Shown one piece after another: positions 26,131 through 34,676 of a stretch of DNA of 64,000 nucleotides. Every line of letters starts with the position of its first letter. Position 1 is the first letter of the stretch. This stretch comes from Bradyrhizobium sp. CCGE-LA001. Lineage in GTDB: Bacteria; Pseudomonadota; Alphaproteobacteria; Rhizobiales; Xanthobacteraceae. Below the pieces are notes generated by a model. The model worked only from the letters and a program-made list of their open reading frames with translations, ran no database searches and had not been told where the DNA came from. The position numbers and the translations under genes were made by a program. Location of the stretch: positions 3,465,501 to 3,529,500 of the forward strand of contig NZ_CP013949.1 of NCBI RefSeq assembly GCF_000296215.2, in the 5' to 3' direction.

Positions 26131-26217
26131 GCGCCCCTGTCGAAGCGCTCGCTCCTCTTGCGCCGGCGGCGCCGCCCACCATCTGGTTGAGACGCCGCCA
26201 ACCATCCCGGTGATGCC

Positions 26218-27489
26218 ATGACAGTGCGCCTCGATTTCACCAGCGAGGCCTTCTTTCGCGATCCGCCCAAGGCGATCGCGACGCTACGCATGTCAGGCCC
26301 CGTGGTCGCGACGCGATTTCCGCTCATCGGCGATGTCTGGATCACGACGACCCATGACGCCACCGCACAGGTCCTGAAGGACGGCGCGACCTTCACGCTA
26401 CGCAAGGAGGATGGCGACGTCGCCGGCCTGCGCTGGTGGATGCCGAGATACGTCAGGACCATCGCCAACAACATGCTGACGATGGACGAGCCTGACCATA
26501 CCAGGCTGCGCAGCATCGTGGACGAGGCCTTTCGTCGGCGCGCCATCGTCGCGATGGAGCCGCGCATCCGCGCGATCGCCGACGGCCTTGCCGACGAGCT
26601 GTTCGCGAACGGAAGCCCGGCAGACCTCGTCCAGAGCTACGCCCGCATCCTGCCGCTGGCGGTGATCTCCGAGCTTTTGGGCCTGCCGCTGGCCGACCGT
26701 CCGCGATTCATCGCCTGGGCCAACTCGATGTCGTCGCTGACCAATGTGGTCAGCTTCTTCCGCCTGCTGTTCGCGTTCCGCAAGATGCGCGCCTATCTCG
26801 AAAGGCAGTTGCAGCTCGCGCGTGAACGGGGCGGTGAGGGGCTGATCGCAGAGCTGGTCCAGGTCGAGCGCGAGGGCGGGCAGATCACGCCGGACGAGAT
26901 GGTCTCGATGGTGTTTCTGCTGCTCGCGGCCGGCTCGGAGACGACCACGCATCTCATCAGCGGCTCGGCTTACGAGCTGCTCAGGAATCCGGGCGTGCGC
27001 GATTGGCTCGAGAAGGACTGGAGCCGCGTCGGCCTCGCCGTCGAGGAGTTCCTGCGCTTCGTCTCACCGGTGCAATTCTCCAAGCCGCGCTATGTGCGGC
27101 GGGATGTCGAGGTCGAAGGCGTGCGCCTGAAGAAGGGCGATCGCGTCATGGTGATGCTCGCGGCGGCGAACATGGATCCGGCGATGCATGATCACCCGGA
27201 GAGACTCGATCTCGAACGCAAGCCGAACCGCCACATGACGTTCGGAACGGGAATTCATTTTTGCCTCGGCCATCAGCTCGCGCGCATCGAGGCGGCCTGC
27301 GCGCTGGAAGCGCTGTTCGTGCGGTGGCCGAAGCTTGGTCTGGCCGTCGATCCCGCCGAGGTCCATTGGCGCAGGCGGCCCGGCCTGCGCGCGATCGCAA
27401 AGCTTCCCGTCGCAGCCGAGGGCCATGGAACACAGGCGATTGGGCGCAGTGAAGCCGGCATTGATCGTTCCCTCACCGCGGCGAGCTGA
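26218..27489 (+). CDS. Cytochrome P450
   Basis: A 423-residue bacterial (class I-type) P450. The I-helix oxygen-binding motif is AGSETT (residues 238-243), the K-helix ExxR is EFLR (277-280), and the haem-ligand loop FGTGIHFCLGH has C349. No fused reductase; it would need ferredoxin and a reductase, and Fpr is encoded 0.5 kb upstream, though no ferredoxin gene is adjacent. Substrate unknown. It does not carry the nicotinate operator in its upstream region, so membership in that regulon is doubtful. Confidence 0.92.
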   Translation: MTVRLDFTSEAFFRDPPKAIATLRMSGPVVATRFPLIGDVWITTTHDATAQVLKDGATFTLRKEDGDVAGLRWWMPRYVRTIANNMLTMDEPDHTRLRSIVDEAFRRRAIVAMEPRIRAIADGLADELFANGSPADLVQSYARILPLAVISELLGLPLADRPRFIAWANSMSSLTNVVSFFRLLFAFRKMRAYLERQLQLARERGGEGLIAELVQVEREGGQITPDEMVSMVFLLLAAGSETTTHLISGSAYELLRNPGVRDWLEKDWSRVGLAVEEFLRFVSPVQFSKPRYVRRDVEVEGVRLKKGDRVMVMLAAANMDPAMHDHPERLDLERKPNRHMTFGTGIHFCLGHQLARIEAACALEALFVRWPKLGLAVDPAEVHWRRRPGLRAIAKLPVAAEGHGTQAIGRSEAGIDRSLTAAS

Positions 27490-27533
27490 GATCGACGTCT
27501 CTTCGGAAAATATTCGCGAGGCCTGATCGATCA

Positions 27534-27559
27534 GGAACGGTGTGCCGTCCGTCCTGTTG
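27534..27559 (+). promoter_or_regulatory. Possible EcfG (general stress) promoter
   Basis: GGAAC at 27534-27538 followed after 17 bases by GTTG (27556-27559). Alphaproteobacterial EcfG promoters have GGAAC, a 16-17 base spacer and a GTT-containing -10. It lies about 75 bases before the first of four small stress-type genes. Confidence 0.5.
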
Positions 27560-27633
27560 TCACTGGCACATCGATGCGACGGGTTCCACAACTCTCGATG
27601 TCGCAGATCGATGTCTTAACGGGAGACGAGATC

Positions 27634-27819
27634 ATGACCAGCAAGATGCCACCTGTCCCGCCGGACAATCAAAGCCGCAAGGGAACTGGCGACAGCAAGC
27701 CGATGTCCGCTGATCAGACACCGCACGGCCAGCAGCGTGCGCAGAATCCGGACCAGCAAGGACAGCAGGGCAACATCAAGCAGAACACGACCAATCAAGG
27801 CTATCAGCAGGATCGCTGA
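27634..27819 (+). CDS. Small disordered hydrophilic protein 1, 61 aa
   Basis: Starts MTSKMPPVPPDNQSRKGTG and is almost entirely Gln, Asn, Lys, Asp, Pro and Gly, with no hydrophobic core: an intrinsically disordered protein. ATG at 27634 with GGGAGA 8 bases upstream; a longer frame from 27574 is unlikely. First of four such genes read in one direction and ending at a terminator at 28606. The composition resembles desiccation and osmotic-stress hydrophilins. Confidence 0.62.
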   Translation: MTSKMPPVPPDNQSRKGTGDSKPMSADQTPHGQQRAQNPDQQGQQGNIKQNTTNQGYQQDR

Positions 27820-27830
27820 GGAGGGACGTG

Positions 27831-28031
27831 ATGTCGACATCCACAAAGACACCCAACAGCATTCGTCAGGGCGGGCCCGGTGCTTCGCATGAGAATGCGA
27901 AGGCGCCGCTGGAGGTGAAGAAGCCGCCGGCCGACAATCCGCAGCGCAGCCACAGCCGCGTCTCCGGCGGCGGAGGCGAGCACGATTCCCACCATGCGCA
28001 CGATGAGGCGGGCAAGGGCGGTGGCAGGTGA
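27831..28031 (+). CDS. Small disordered hydrophilic protein 2, 66 aa
   Basis: Begins MSTSTKTPNSIRQGGPG and has a His- and Gly-rich tail (GGGGEHDSHHAHDEAGKGGG) that could bind metal. A GAGGAGGGA box just upstream fixes the start, 11 bases after the preceding stop. No fold predicted; same operon as its neighbours. Confidence 0.6.
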   Translation: MSTSTKTPNSIRQGGPGASHENAKAPLEVKKPPADNPQRSHSRVSGGGGEHDSHHAHDEAGKGGGR

Positions 28032-28046
28032 CGATTGGAGATCCGA

Positions 28047-28310
28047 ATGCAAGGCAAGAAGACACACGAGCAGCAGGTTCGCATCCTCGAGCGTAAGCCT
28101 GATGTTCCGGACGCGCGCGAGCTCGAGCAGGCCATCGGTCGCAATCCCGGCGAAGCCGCCGTCCATCGCGGCCGCCCCGAGGCCCGGCAGAGCGAATTCC
28201 CGGTGAGCCGCGGCGGCCTCAATCAAGAGAGCGATCACAACAAGCACAACGATCCCGGCCAGCACGGCCACAAGCCGCCGAAACCGACGCCGGCGCAACA
28301 GAAGCACTAA
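28047..28310 (+). CDS. Small hydrophilic protein 3, 87 aa
   Basis: Starts MQGKKTHEQQVRILERKPD; a short charged helix (DARELEQAIG) is followed by a disordered His/Pro/Asn-rich tail. ATG at 28047 has TTGGAG upstream. Third member of the tandem set, 15 bases after gene 2. The first part resembles short proteins of unknown function common in Bradyrhizobium. Confidence 0.6.
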   Translation: MQGKKTHEQQVRILERKPDVPDARELEQAIGRNPGEAAVHRGRPEARQSEFPVSRGGLNQESDHNKHNDPGQHGHKPPKPTPAQQKH

Positions 28311-28339
28311 GAGAGATCATCGCAAGAGAGGAGAAACCG

Positions 28340-28582
28340 ATGCCAGGTGGGCATGGGAGCAAGACGCACTTCAGATCGGGCATGCATGGCAAGGGCGACG
28401 GCACAGGCGCAATGACCGACGTGCCGAAGGACATGATCGGAGACAACGTGGTCCTGTCCAACCGCGATAAGAAACAGCATTCGGACATCCGCGGCATGGA
28501 CGGCAAGTCCATCCAGACGGAACAATATCAGGACCACGCAGCGAACCGGCTCGACGACAAGCCGCAGACTGACGAGACCTGA
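28340..28582 (+). CDS. Small disordered hydrophilic protein 4, 80 aa
   Basis: Begins MPGGHGSKTHFRSGMHGKGDG and is rich in Gly, Asp, Lys and His without hydrophobic segments. AGAGAGGAGA precedes the ATG. Last gene of the small-protein operon, followed directly by an intrinsic terminator. Confidence 0.6.
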   Translation: MPGGHGSKTHFRSGMHGKGDGTGAMTDVPKDMIGDNVVLSNRDKKQHSDIRGMDGKSIQTEQYQDHAANRLDDKPQTDET

Positions 28583-28605
28583 GAAAGCGTTCCTCCCGAC
28601 CGACT

Positions 28606-28636
28606 GCGGACCGGTGTTCAGCCGGTCCGCTTTTTT
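28606..28636 (+). terminator. Rho-independent terminator after small-protein operon
   Basis: Perfect nine-pair stem GCGGACCGG / CCGGTCCGC around a seven-base loop, followed by six T. It ends transcription 24 bases after the last small gene and overlaps the 3' end of the convergent DUF763 gene. Confidence 0.9.
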
Positions 28637-29862
28637 GTGGCCGCAAGATCGTGTTCCCAGCCGAACACGGAGCGGCCGTCGAGATCGGGCGAGGCGGCAC
28701 GCTCGCCGGCGATGTAGGCCTGGACCGACGGCCCTCGTGCAGTCCGCTCCAGCCGTCGTGCCTGATCGTCGAGCCGCTTGATCGCCTGCATCTCTTCGTC
28801 GCGCCCGAGCTTTGCGTTCTGGATCGCGCCCTTGAGCACGCGAATGGTCTCGTCATAGACCTTGATCGGAACGGGGTAGGGATGCCGGTCCTTCCCGCCA
28901 TGGGCCAGCGAGAAGCGCGCGGGGTCCTTGAACCGATACGGCGCGCCGTGGACGACCTCGGCGACCATCGCCAGTGAACGCACGGTGCGCGCGCCGACGC
29001 CTGGCGTTAGCAGCAGGTCCGGGAAATCGACAGGGCCGCGCTCGGCCGCGGCAGCCAGCGTGCCGTGCAGGCGCCGCGCGAACACGTCCTTGGGCCGCAC
29101 GTCGTGATGGGCGGGCATGATCAGGTGCGGGAGCATGGCTTGTGCCGGCTCGGTTCCGGTGAGCCGTTCGAACTCCGAGACGATGCGATCGGGGCCAAGA
29201 TCACTCAACAGCTCGAGCTGCGCGGAACGCGAGACGTCGGCGCGATGGTCGGTGAGGTTGACGATCTCGCCTTGCTGCGGGCCGTCGATCGCGCTGTGCG
29301 GAGCATCGACGAAGCTCTTCAGCGCCTCGGAATGCCAGTGATAGCGGCGGGCCTGCCGCTTGTCGCCGTTCATGCCCTGCTGCACCACCGTCCACTTGCC
29401 GTCGGCCGTGACAATGAAGCCATGCAGGTAGAGATCAAAACCGTCCTGCACCGCGGCGCTGTCCACCTTCGCCACCAGCCGGCTAGCGCGGGTCAATCTT
29501 GCGCCGTCGAAACCGACGCGGTCGCCGAGCTGCAACAGCTCGTCCGGCGTCTTGCGCGAATGCTGGCCGCGCCCGCCGCAGACATAGATGCCGAGCTCGT
29601 CCTGGAGCGGCCCGAGGCCACGCTTCAACGCGCCAATCACGGAGGTGGTGATCCCCGATGAGTGCCAGTCCATTCCCATCACGGCGCCGAACGATTGGAA
29701 CCAGAAAGGATGTGACAGGCGCTGCAGAAACGCGTCGCGGCCATAATGATGAACAATCGCCTGCGTGACGATCGCACCGAGCGAGGCCATGCGGCTCGCA
29801 AGCCAGGGTGGAACCCGGCCGGTGTGGAGTGGAAGATCGGCGCTGCCGGTACGTCGAGTCAT
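28618..29862 (-). CDS. DUF763 domain protein
   Basis: A 414-residue member of DUF763, a family found in archaea and scattered bacteria with no established activity. Family-like stretches include TGRVPPWLASRMASLG at the N-terminus, HPFWFQSFGAVMGMDWHSSG (about 48-67) and the GVGARTVRSLAMVAEV helix-hairpin-helix-like run near residue 293, which suggests nucleic-acid contact. ATG at 29862 chosen over an upstream GTG. Single-gene unit. Confidence 0.82.
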   Translation of the reverse strand: MTRRTGSADLPLHTGRVPPWLASRMASLGAIVTQAIVHHYGRDAFLQRLSHPFWFQSFGAVMGMDWHSSGITTSVIGALKRGLGPLQDELGIYVCGGRGQHSRKTPDELLQLGDRVGFDGARLTRASRLVAKVDSAAVQDGFDLYLHGFIVTADGKWTVVQQGMNGDKRQARRYHWHSEALKSFVDAPHSAIDGPQQGEIVNLTDHRADVSRSAQLELLSDLGPDRIVSEFERLTGTEPAQAMLPHLIMPAHHDVRPKDVFARRLHGTLAAAAERGPVDFPDLLLTPGVGARTVRSLAMVAEVVHGAPYRFKDPARFSLAHGGKDRHPYPVPIKVYDETIRVLKGAIQNAKLGRDEEMQAIKRLDDQARRLERTARGPSVQAYIAGERAASPDLDGRSVFGWEHDLAATKKRTG

Positions 29863-29989
29863 GAGCACGGTAAACTAGCGCATTTCGCAACGGTTGCATC
29901 AGGGGAATGCTGCATTGCACTGGACGGGGGAGCCAAGCTGACCCGGCAGACGTTGAGCGGACTACCCGAATGCACTGATGGGGACAGCA

Positions 29990-31129
29990 ATGACTTGGCA
30001 GGCCGTCATAGCCGAAATCGACGGGATGTTCGGCTGGATACCATCTTGGTTCGTCGGCCTCAGCCTGGTTGCCGGTGCGATCCTGCTGGCCCTTGCCTTT
30101 TACCGCTTCGCCGCCTGGCTGCTCAATCGCGCCTTCGGAACGCGTCTCCCACTCTTAAGCGTGTTCATCGACAGGACCGCCGGTCCGGCCCAACTCGCGC
30201 TCTGCCTCGCTGCCGTCGCCCTGGTGCTGCCGCTCGCGCCGCTAAGTGACGCATTTCGCACGCCGCTGACGAGCCTTTTCGTGGTCGCATTCATCGCGCT
30301 GATCGGCTGGATATCGATCCGGATCGTCGACATGAGCGCGGCGCGCTATCTCCAGAACTTTCGCGACGTCACCGAGAATTTCGTGGCGCGCAAGCACGTC
30401 ACACAGGTCCGTGTGTTCAAGCGCGTCACCGACACCATCATCGTCATCATCACGGTGTCCACCGCGCTGATGACGTTCGACTCGGTCAAGCAATATGGAG
30501 TCAGCCTGTTCGCCTCGGCCGGCGCCGCCGGTATCATCGTCGGCCTCGCCGCACGGCCGCTGCTCAGCAACCTGATCGCGGGCTTGCAAATCGCGATTAC
30601 CCAGCCGATCCGCATCGAGGATGCCGTGATCATCGAGAACGAGTGGGGGTGGATCGAGGACATCGCTGCGACCTATGTCGTGATCCGGCTCTGGGACTGG
30701 CGCCGCATGGTGGTGCCGCTGTCCTACTTCATCGAGAAGCCATTCCAGAACTGGACCCGCGATACCGCCTCCCTGATCGGTGTCATCGCGCTCCACGTCG
30801 ATTACCGTGCTGACGTGGCTCGCATCCGCCGCTGGCTGGAAGGCGCCGTGAAGGAGTCGAAGCTGTGGGACGGGGAAGTGGTCAATCTCCAGGTGATCGA
30901 CGCGGATTCGCGCACCATCGAATTGCGCGCGCTGGTCAGCGCGCGCAATGCGCCGCAATCCTGGGACCTGCGCTGCGAGATGCGGGAGAAGCTGATCGCC
31001 TTCATCCGAGACGAGATGCCGGAGGCACTGCCGCGTGAGCGGGCGATCCTGATCCCGTCGGGAGATGATGCTGCCGATCTCCCGCGGCGGTCCGCCCCGC
31101 CTGAGAAAATGCGGGCGAGCGCACATTGA
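29990..31129 (+). CDS. MscS-family mechanosensitive channel
   Basis: About 379 residues. Four or five membrane segments lie in the first 200 residues; the pore-lining helix is the Gly/Ala-rich SLFASAGAAGIIVGLAARPL (about residues 162-181), followed by the MscS beta domain (LISNLIAGLQIA-like, then EDAVIIENEWGWIEDI). It releases solutes on hypo-osmotic shock. A start at 29978 would add four residues; 29990 has a GGGGAC box. Confidence 0.88.
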   Translation: MTWQAVIAEIDGMFGWIPSWFVGLSLVAGAILLALAFYRFAAWLLNRAFGTRLPLLSVFIDRTAGPAQLALCLAAVALVLPLAPLSDAFRTPLTSLFVVAFIALIGWISIRIVDMSAARYLQNFRDVTENFVARKHVTQVRVFKRVTDTIIVIITVSTALMTFDSVKQYGVSLFASAGAAGIIVGLAARPLLSNLIAGLQIAITQPIRIEDAVIIENEWGWIEDIAATYVVIRLWDWRRMVVPLSYFIEKPFQNWTRDTASLIGVIALHVDYRADVARIRRWLEGAVKESKLWDGEVVNLQVIDADSRTIELRALVSARNAPQSWDLRCEMREKLIAFIRDEMPEALPRERAILIPSGDDAADLPRRSAPPEKMRASAH

Positions 31130-31183
31130 ACAGCGCGGGCCGGGCTCGCTAGTTGAGCGCCGGTCTTTGCGCGCCACGGAGCC

Positions 31184-32161
31184 TCACTGCGCGCGAATGT
31201 TGGCTGCCTTCAGCACGGGCTCCCACTTCGTCGCTTCGGCGCGCATAAAGGCGTCGAAATCCTTGGACGAAGAGCCGAGCGGCGTTGCGCCGATCTTGCC
31301 GAGCGTCGACAGCACGTTTGAGTCTTGCAGCGCCGCCTTCAAATCGGTTTCGAGCTTCGCCACGATCTCCGGTGGCATTTTCGCCGGGCCAAGCACACCC
31401 CACCACACCGAGACGTCATAGCCGGGCACACCCGCTTCCGCGACGGTCGGCACATTCGGCAGCGCCTTGGAGCGCTCGGCCGAGGTCACCGCAAGCGCGC
31501 GCACCGGGCCGCCTTCGAGCTGGCCGATCGCTTCTGCAAGCGGGTTGATGCTGAGCGGAATCTCGCCGGCGATCACCGCCGTCAGCGCCGGTGCGCCACC
31601 CTTGTAGGGGATCGCGACCATCTTGGTGCCGGACATGTGTTTGAGCAACTCACCGGCCAGATGCGCCGAGGTGCCGTTGCCGGACATGCCGTAGGAGAGC
31701 TTGTCCGGCTCTTTCTTCGCCGCGGCCAGGAGATCGCCGAGCGTCTTATAAGGACTGTCCTTGGCGACGACGATCGCCAGCGGGGAGGAGGCGATTTCGG
31801 TGATGGCGGTGAAATCCTTGAACGTGTCGTAGGGTACGCTCGGATAGATGAACTGGTTGAGCGGATGGCCGCTGGCGACCAGGATCAGCGTGTAGCCGTC
31901 GGGCGCGGCCTGCGTCAGCGCCTGCGAGGCGATAACGCCGCCGGCGCCGGGGCGGTTGTCGATCACCGGCTGCTGGCCCCAGGTCTTGGCCAGTGCCTGG
32001 CCCAGCGTGCGCGCGAGCACGTCGACGGCACCGCCGGCGGCATAGGGGACCAGAATGTGGACCGGCTTGCTCGGGTAATTTTCCGCAGCCTGCGCGGCGC
32101 TGCCCGCCAGCAACAGGCCGGCACCCAGCATCAAACCGATTGTCCTGTTCAAACCCAGCAT
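31184..32161 (-). CDS. Bug-type tripartite tricarboxylate transporter substrate-binding protein (TctC family)
   Basis: A 325-residue periplasmic protein with a signal peptide (LAGSAAQAA) and the family's YPSKPVHILVPYAAGGAVD start of the mature protein. ATG at 32161 has AAGGAG 8 bases upstream. Bug proteins are often orphans, as here: no TctA/TctB membrane genes are present. It is divergent from the TetR gene and the meta-cleavage genes, so it likely captures an aromatic or tricarboxylate substrate of that pathway. Confidence 0.88.
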   Translation of the reverse strand: MLGLNRTIGLMLGAGLLLAGSAAQAAENYPSKPVHILVPYAAGGAVDVLARTLGQALAKTWGQQPVIDNRPGAGGVIASQALTQAAPDGYTLILVASGHPLNQFIYPSVPYDTFKDFTAITEIASSPLAIVVAKDSPYKTLGDLLAAAKKEPDKLSYGMSGNGTSAHLAGELLKHMSGTKMVAIPYKGGAPALTAVIAGEIPLSINPLAEAIGQLEGGPVRALAVTSAERSKALPNVPTVAEAGVPGYDVSVWWGVLGPAKMPPEIVAKLETDLKAALQDSNVLSTLGKIGATPLGSSSKDFDAFMRAEATKWEPVLKAANIRAQ

Positions 32162-32231
32162 TCTCAGCACTCCTTAAGGGCATTCGCGCGCCTGCCGGTC
32201 GATGTCCCGGCCGTTCCGACGCCAGCAGTTC

Positions 32232-32270
32232 TTGTTGACGAGACCTGATTTTTTGTACGATAGTACAATC
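32232..32270 (+). promoter_or_regulatory. Promoter with inverted-repeat operator before TetR gene
   Basis: TTGTTGACGAGA at 32232-32243 (with TTGACG as -35) is followed by TTGTAC-GATA-GTACAA at 32253-32268. This mirrors the block at 8888-8926 base for base in its conserved parts. The TetR ATG at 32273 is so close that the message may be leaderless. The site also sits before the divergent Bug gene. Confidence 0.7.
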
Positions 32271-32272
32271 AC

Positions 32273-32983
32273 ATGGTACGCAAGCCCACCAGCAAGGAAA
32301 CGGCCCGCAAGCCGAACATGCGCGAGGCGATCCTCGCCGCGGCCGAGGAGCTGTTCGCCACCAACGGATTCAACGCCGTCTCGGTGCGCGACATCGCGCA
32401 TGCTGCCGGCGCCAATGCCGGCAGCGTGACCTATCATTTCAAGACCAAGGACGGTCTGCTGCTGGAAATCTATCGGCGCCATTGCGGGCCGATGAATTTG
32501 CGCCGCTCCGAGCTGCTCGCAGCCGCAAGGCGCGTGCGCGACCTGCAGGACCGGCTCGAAGCGGTGGTGCGCGCCTATGTGGTGCCGGCCTTCACCTCGG
32601 GCAGCGATCTTGCCGGCGGCGGGGCGCGCTTCACGCGGCTGCGCGCCGTGATGTCGGCGGAAGGCAATGAGGTCGTGCGAAAGATCATCGCGCAGACCTT
32701 TGACGACACCAGCCATGCCTTCATCGATGCGATCCACGAGAGCTTGCCGCATATCCCGCGCACCGACATCGTCTGGCGCAGTCACTTTCTGCTCGGCGCG
32801 CTCTATTATTCGCTGGTGACGCCGGAGCGCGTCTCGCGCCTGTCGCGCGGCGAGGCTGATGGCGGCGACGCCGCCAATGCCATCGAACAGTTGGTGCAGG
32901 CCACCGTTGCCGCGTTCCAGGCGCCGGCGCTAGATCAGGCCGCACCGGCGCGGCGGCGGCCGGTCGTCGGCAGCAAGTCTTAA
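32273..32983 (+). CDS. TetR-family regulator
   Basis: A 236-residue regulator with an N-terminal TetR HTH (AILAAAEELFATNGFNAVSV, then DIAHAAGANAGSVTYHFKTK, about residues 17-60) and a ligand-binding helical C-terminus. It precedes the meta-cleavage operon by 31 bases and probably represses it, itself and the divergent Bug gene. The matching operator at 8907-8926 suggests it also controls the dioxygenase. Confidence 0.88.
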   Translation: MVRKPTSKETARKPNMREAILAAAEELFATNGFNAVSVRDIAHAAGANAGSVTYHFKTKDGLLLEIYRRHCGPMNLRRSELLAAARRVRDLQDRLEAVVRAYVVPAFTSGSDLAGGGARFTRLRAVMSAEGNEVVRKIIAQTFDDTSHAFIDAIHESLPHIPRTDIVWRSHFLLGALYYSLVTPERVSRLSRGEADGGDAANAIEQLVQATVAAFQAPALDQAAPARRRPVVGSKS

Positions 32984-33014
32984 GAGCAAAGCGGCTCGCT
33001 TCGGCGGTTCACTG

Positions 33015-33899
33015 ATGACGATGATGTACACGCCGACCATTCCGCCGCCCGACCCAAACACGCGCACGCCGAAATTCAGGCTGCCGAAGCTGGCGTGTGA
33101 CGCGCATTGCCACATCTTCGGGCCCGGCGCAAAATACCCTTACGCACCAGACCGCTCCTACACGCCGCCAGACGCGCCGCTGGAGGATTTCCGAACGCTG
33201 CATGCCAAGCTCGGCGTCGAGCGGGCCGTCATCGTGAATGCCAGCGTGCATGGCACCGACAACACGGTGGCGCTGGACGCTATCGCGCAGAGCAATGGCG
33301 CCTATCGCGCGGTCGCCAATATCGACGACACCATCACCGAGCGCGGGCTCCGCGTGCTGCACGAGGGCGGCTTCCGCGGCTGCCGCTTCAATTTCGTCCG
33401 CCATCTCGGCGGTGTCCCCGATAAGCGCATGTTCGACCGCGTCATCGCCATGGTCGCGGCGCTCGGCTGGCATATCGACCTGCACTTCGACGCGGTCGAC
33501 TTGCCCGACTATGCTGACATGCTGGCCAAGCTGCCGCTGAGCTACACCATCGACCACATGGGCCGGGTGAAGGCGTCCGAAGGACTCCACCAGCTTCCAT
33601 TCAGGATCCTCATCGAGCTGATGCAGCGCGACGAGAAATGCTGGGTCAAGATCTGCGGCGCGGAGCGGGTGTCCTCCGCCGGGCCGCCGTTCACCGACGC
33701 AGTGCCGTTCGCGCGCAAGATCGTCGAGACCGCGCCGGATCGCGTCATCTGGGGCACGGATTGGCCGCATCCCAACGTCAAGGTGATGCCGAATGACGGC
33801 GACCTCGTCGATTTGATTCCGCTGTTCGCGCCGGAGCCGGAGTTCCAGCAGAAGATCCTGGTCGACAATCCCGCGCGCTTGTTCGGGTTTGAAGCGTAG
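33015..33899 (+). CDS. ligI: 2-pyrone-4,6-dicarboxylate hydrolase (LigI-like amidohydrolase)
   Basis: A 294-residue amidohydrolase-2 protein. The LigI-like start CDAHCHIFGPG ... YPYAPDRSYTPPDAP (about residues 28-55), the central DHMGRV and the metal Asp in GTDWPHPN support hydrolysis of 2-pyrone-4,6-dicarboxylate to 4-oxalomesaconate in the protocatechuate 4,5-cleavage or gallate pathway. The next two genes encode the following two steps. Exact start uncertain among three closely spaced Met codons. Confidence 0.83.
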   Translation: MTMMYTPTIPPPDPNTRTPKFRLPKLACDAHCHIFGPGAKYPYAPDRSYTPPDAPLEDFRTLHAKLGVERAVIVNASVHGTDNTVALDAIAQSNGAYRAVANIDDTITERGLRVLHEGGFRGCRFNFVRHLGGVPDKRMFDRVIAMVAALGWHIDLHFDAVDLPDYADMLAKLPLSYTIDHMGRVKASEGLHQLPFRILIELMQRDEKCWVKICGAERVSSAGPPFTDAVPFARKIVETAPDRVIWGTDWPHPNVKVMPNDGDLVDLIPLFAPEPEFQQKILVDNPARLFGFEA

Positions 33900-33962
33900 C
33901 AGCGTCCCTTGCCGCGAGCCGCAGGGACGCCGGTCAATACACAAGAACGAAGGGAGTAACCC

Positions 33963-34676
33963 ATGAAGACAGGTCTCGTGATCACCGCCCATCCCGGCGA
34001 TTTCGTCTGGCGCGCCGGTGGCGCCATCGCGCTGCATGCGAAGAAGGGCTATCGCATGAAGATCGTCTGCCTGTCGTTCGGCGAGCGTGGCGAAAGCCAG
34101 TTCGCCTGGAAGGAAAAGGGCGCCACGCTGGAATCGGTCAAGGCCGGCCGCAAGGACGAGGCCGAGCGGGCGGCAAAGCTGCTCGGTGCGGAGATCGAGT
34201 TCTTCGACTGCGGCGACTATCCGCTGAAGCTCACCGAGGCGCATTTCGACCGCATGGTCGACATCTACCGCGAGCTCAATCCGAGCTTCGTGCTGACGCA
34301 CGCGCTGGAAGACCCCTATAATTTCGACCACCCGAACGCGGCGCATTTCGCGCAGGAGACACGCGTGGTCGCGCAGGCCATGGGTCACAAGCCCGGCGCG
34401 CAGTACAAATATTCGGCGCCGCCGGTGTTCCTGTTCGAACCGCACCAGCCCGAGCAGTGCAACTACAAGCCGGACCTGCTCCTCAAGATCGACGAGGTCT
34501 GGAAGGAGAAATACGAGGCGTTCCAGATCCTCGCTGCACAGAAGCATTTGTGGGGCTATTACGAACGCGTCGCGCTCAACCGCGGCATCCAGGGCAGCCG
34601 CAACACCGGCGTGCCCATGACCTATGGCGAGGCCTATCAGCGCCTGTTCCCGACCGTTGCGGAGGAACTCGCATGA
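33963..34676 (+). CDS. galB: 4-oxalomesaconate hydratase (GalB-like, PIG-L fold)
   Basis: A 237-residue PIG-L/LmbE-fold protein. Instead of the deacetylase AHPDD motif it has AHPGDFVWRAGG (residues 9-20), the variant style seen in GalB, the zinc-dependent 4-oxalomesaconate hydratase of Pseudomonas putida, and HALEDPYNFDHPNAAHFA (about 117-134) supplies further metal ligands. A deacetylase is less likely given the neighbours. AGGGAG ribosome-binding site; overlaps the aldolase gene by 4 bases. Confidence 0.82.
   Translation: MKTGLVITAHPGDFVWRAGGAIALHAKKGYRMKIVCLSFGERGESQFAWKEKGATLESVKAGRKDEAERAAKLLGAEIEFFDCGDYPLKLTEAHFDRMVDIYRELNPSFVLTHALEDPYNFDHPNAAHFAQETRVVAQAMGHKPGAQYKYSAPPVFLFEPHQPEQCNYKPDLLLKIDEVWKEKYEAFQILAAQKHLWGYYERVALNRGIQGSRNTGVPMTYGEAYQRLFPTVAEELA

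Noticed and set aside
26218..27489. P450 as part of the nicotinate pathway
   Set aside because: No copy of the shared operator upstream, and the reductive pathway does not need an oxygenase.
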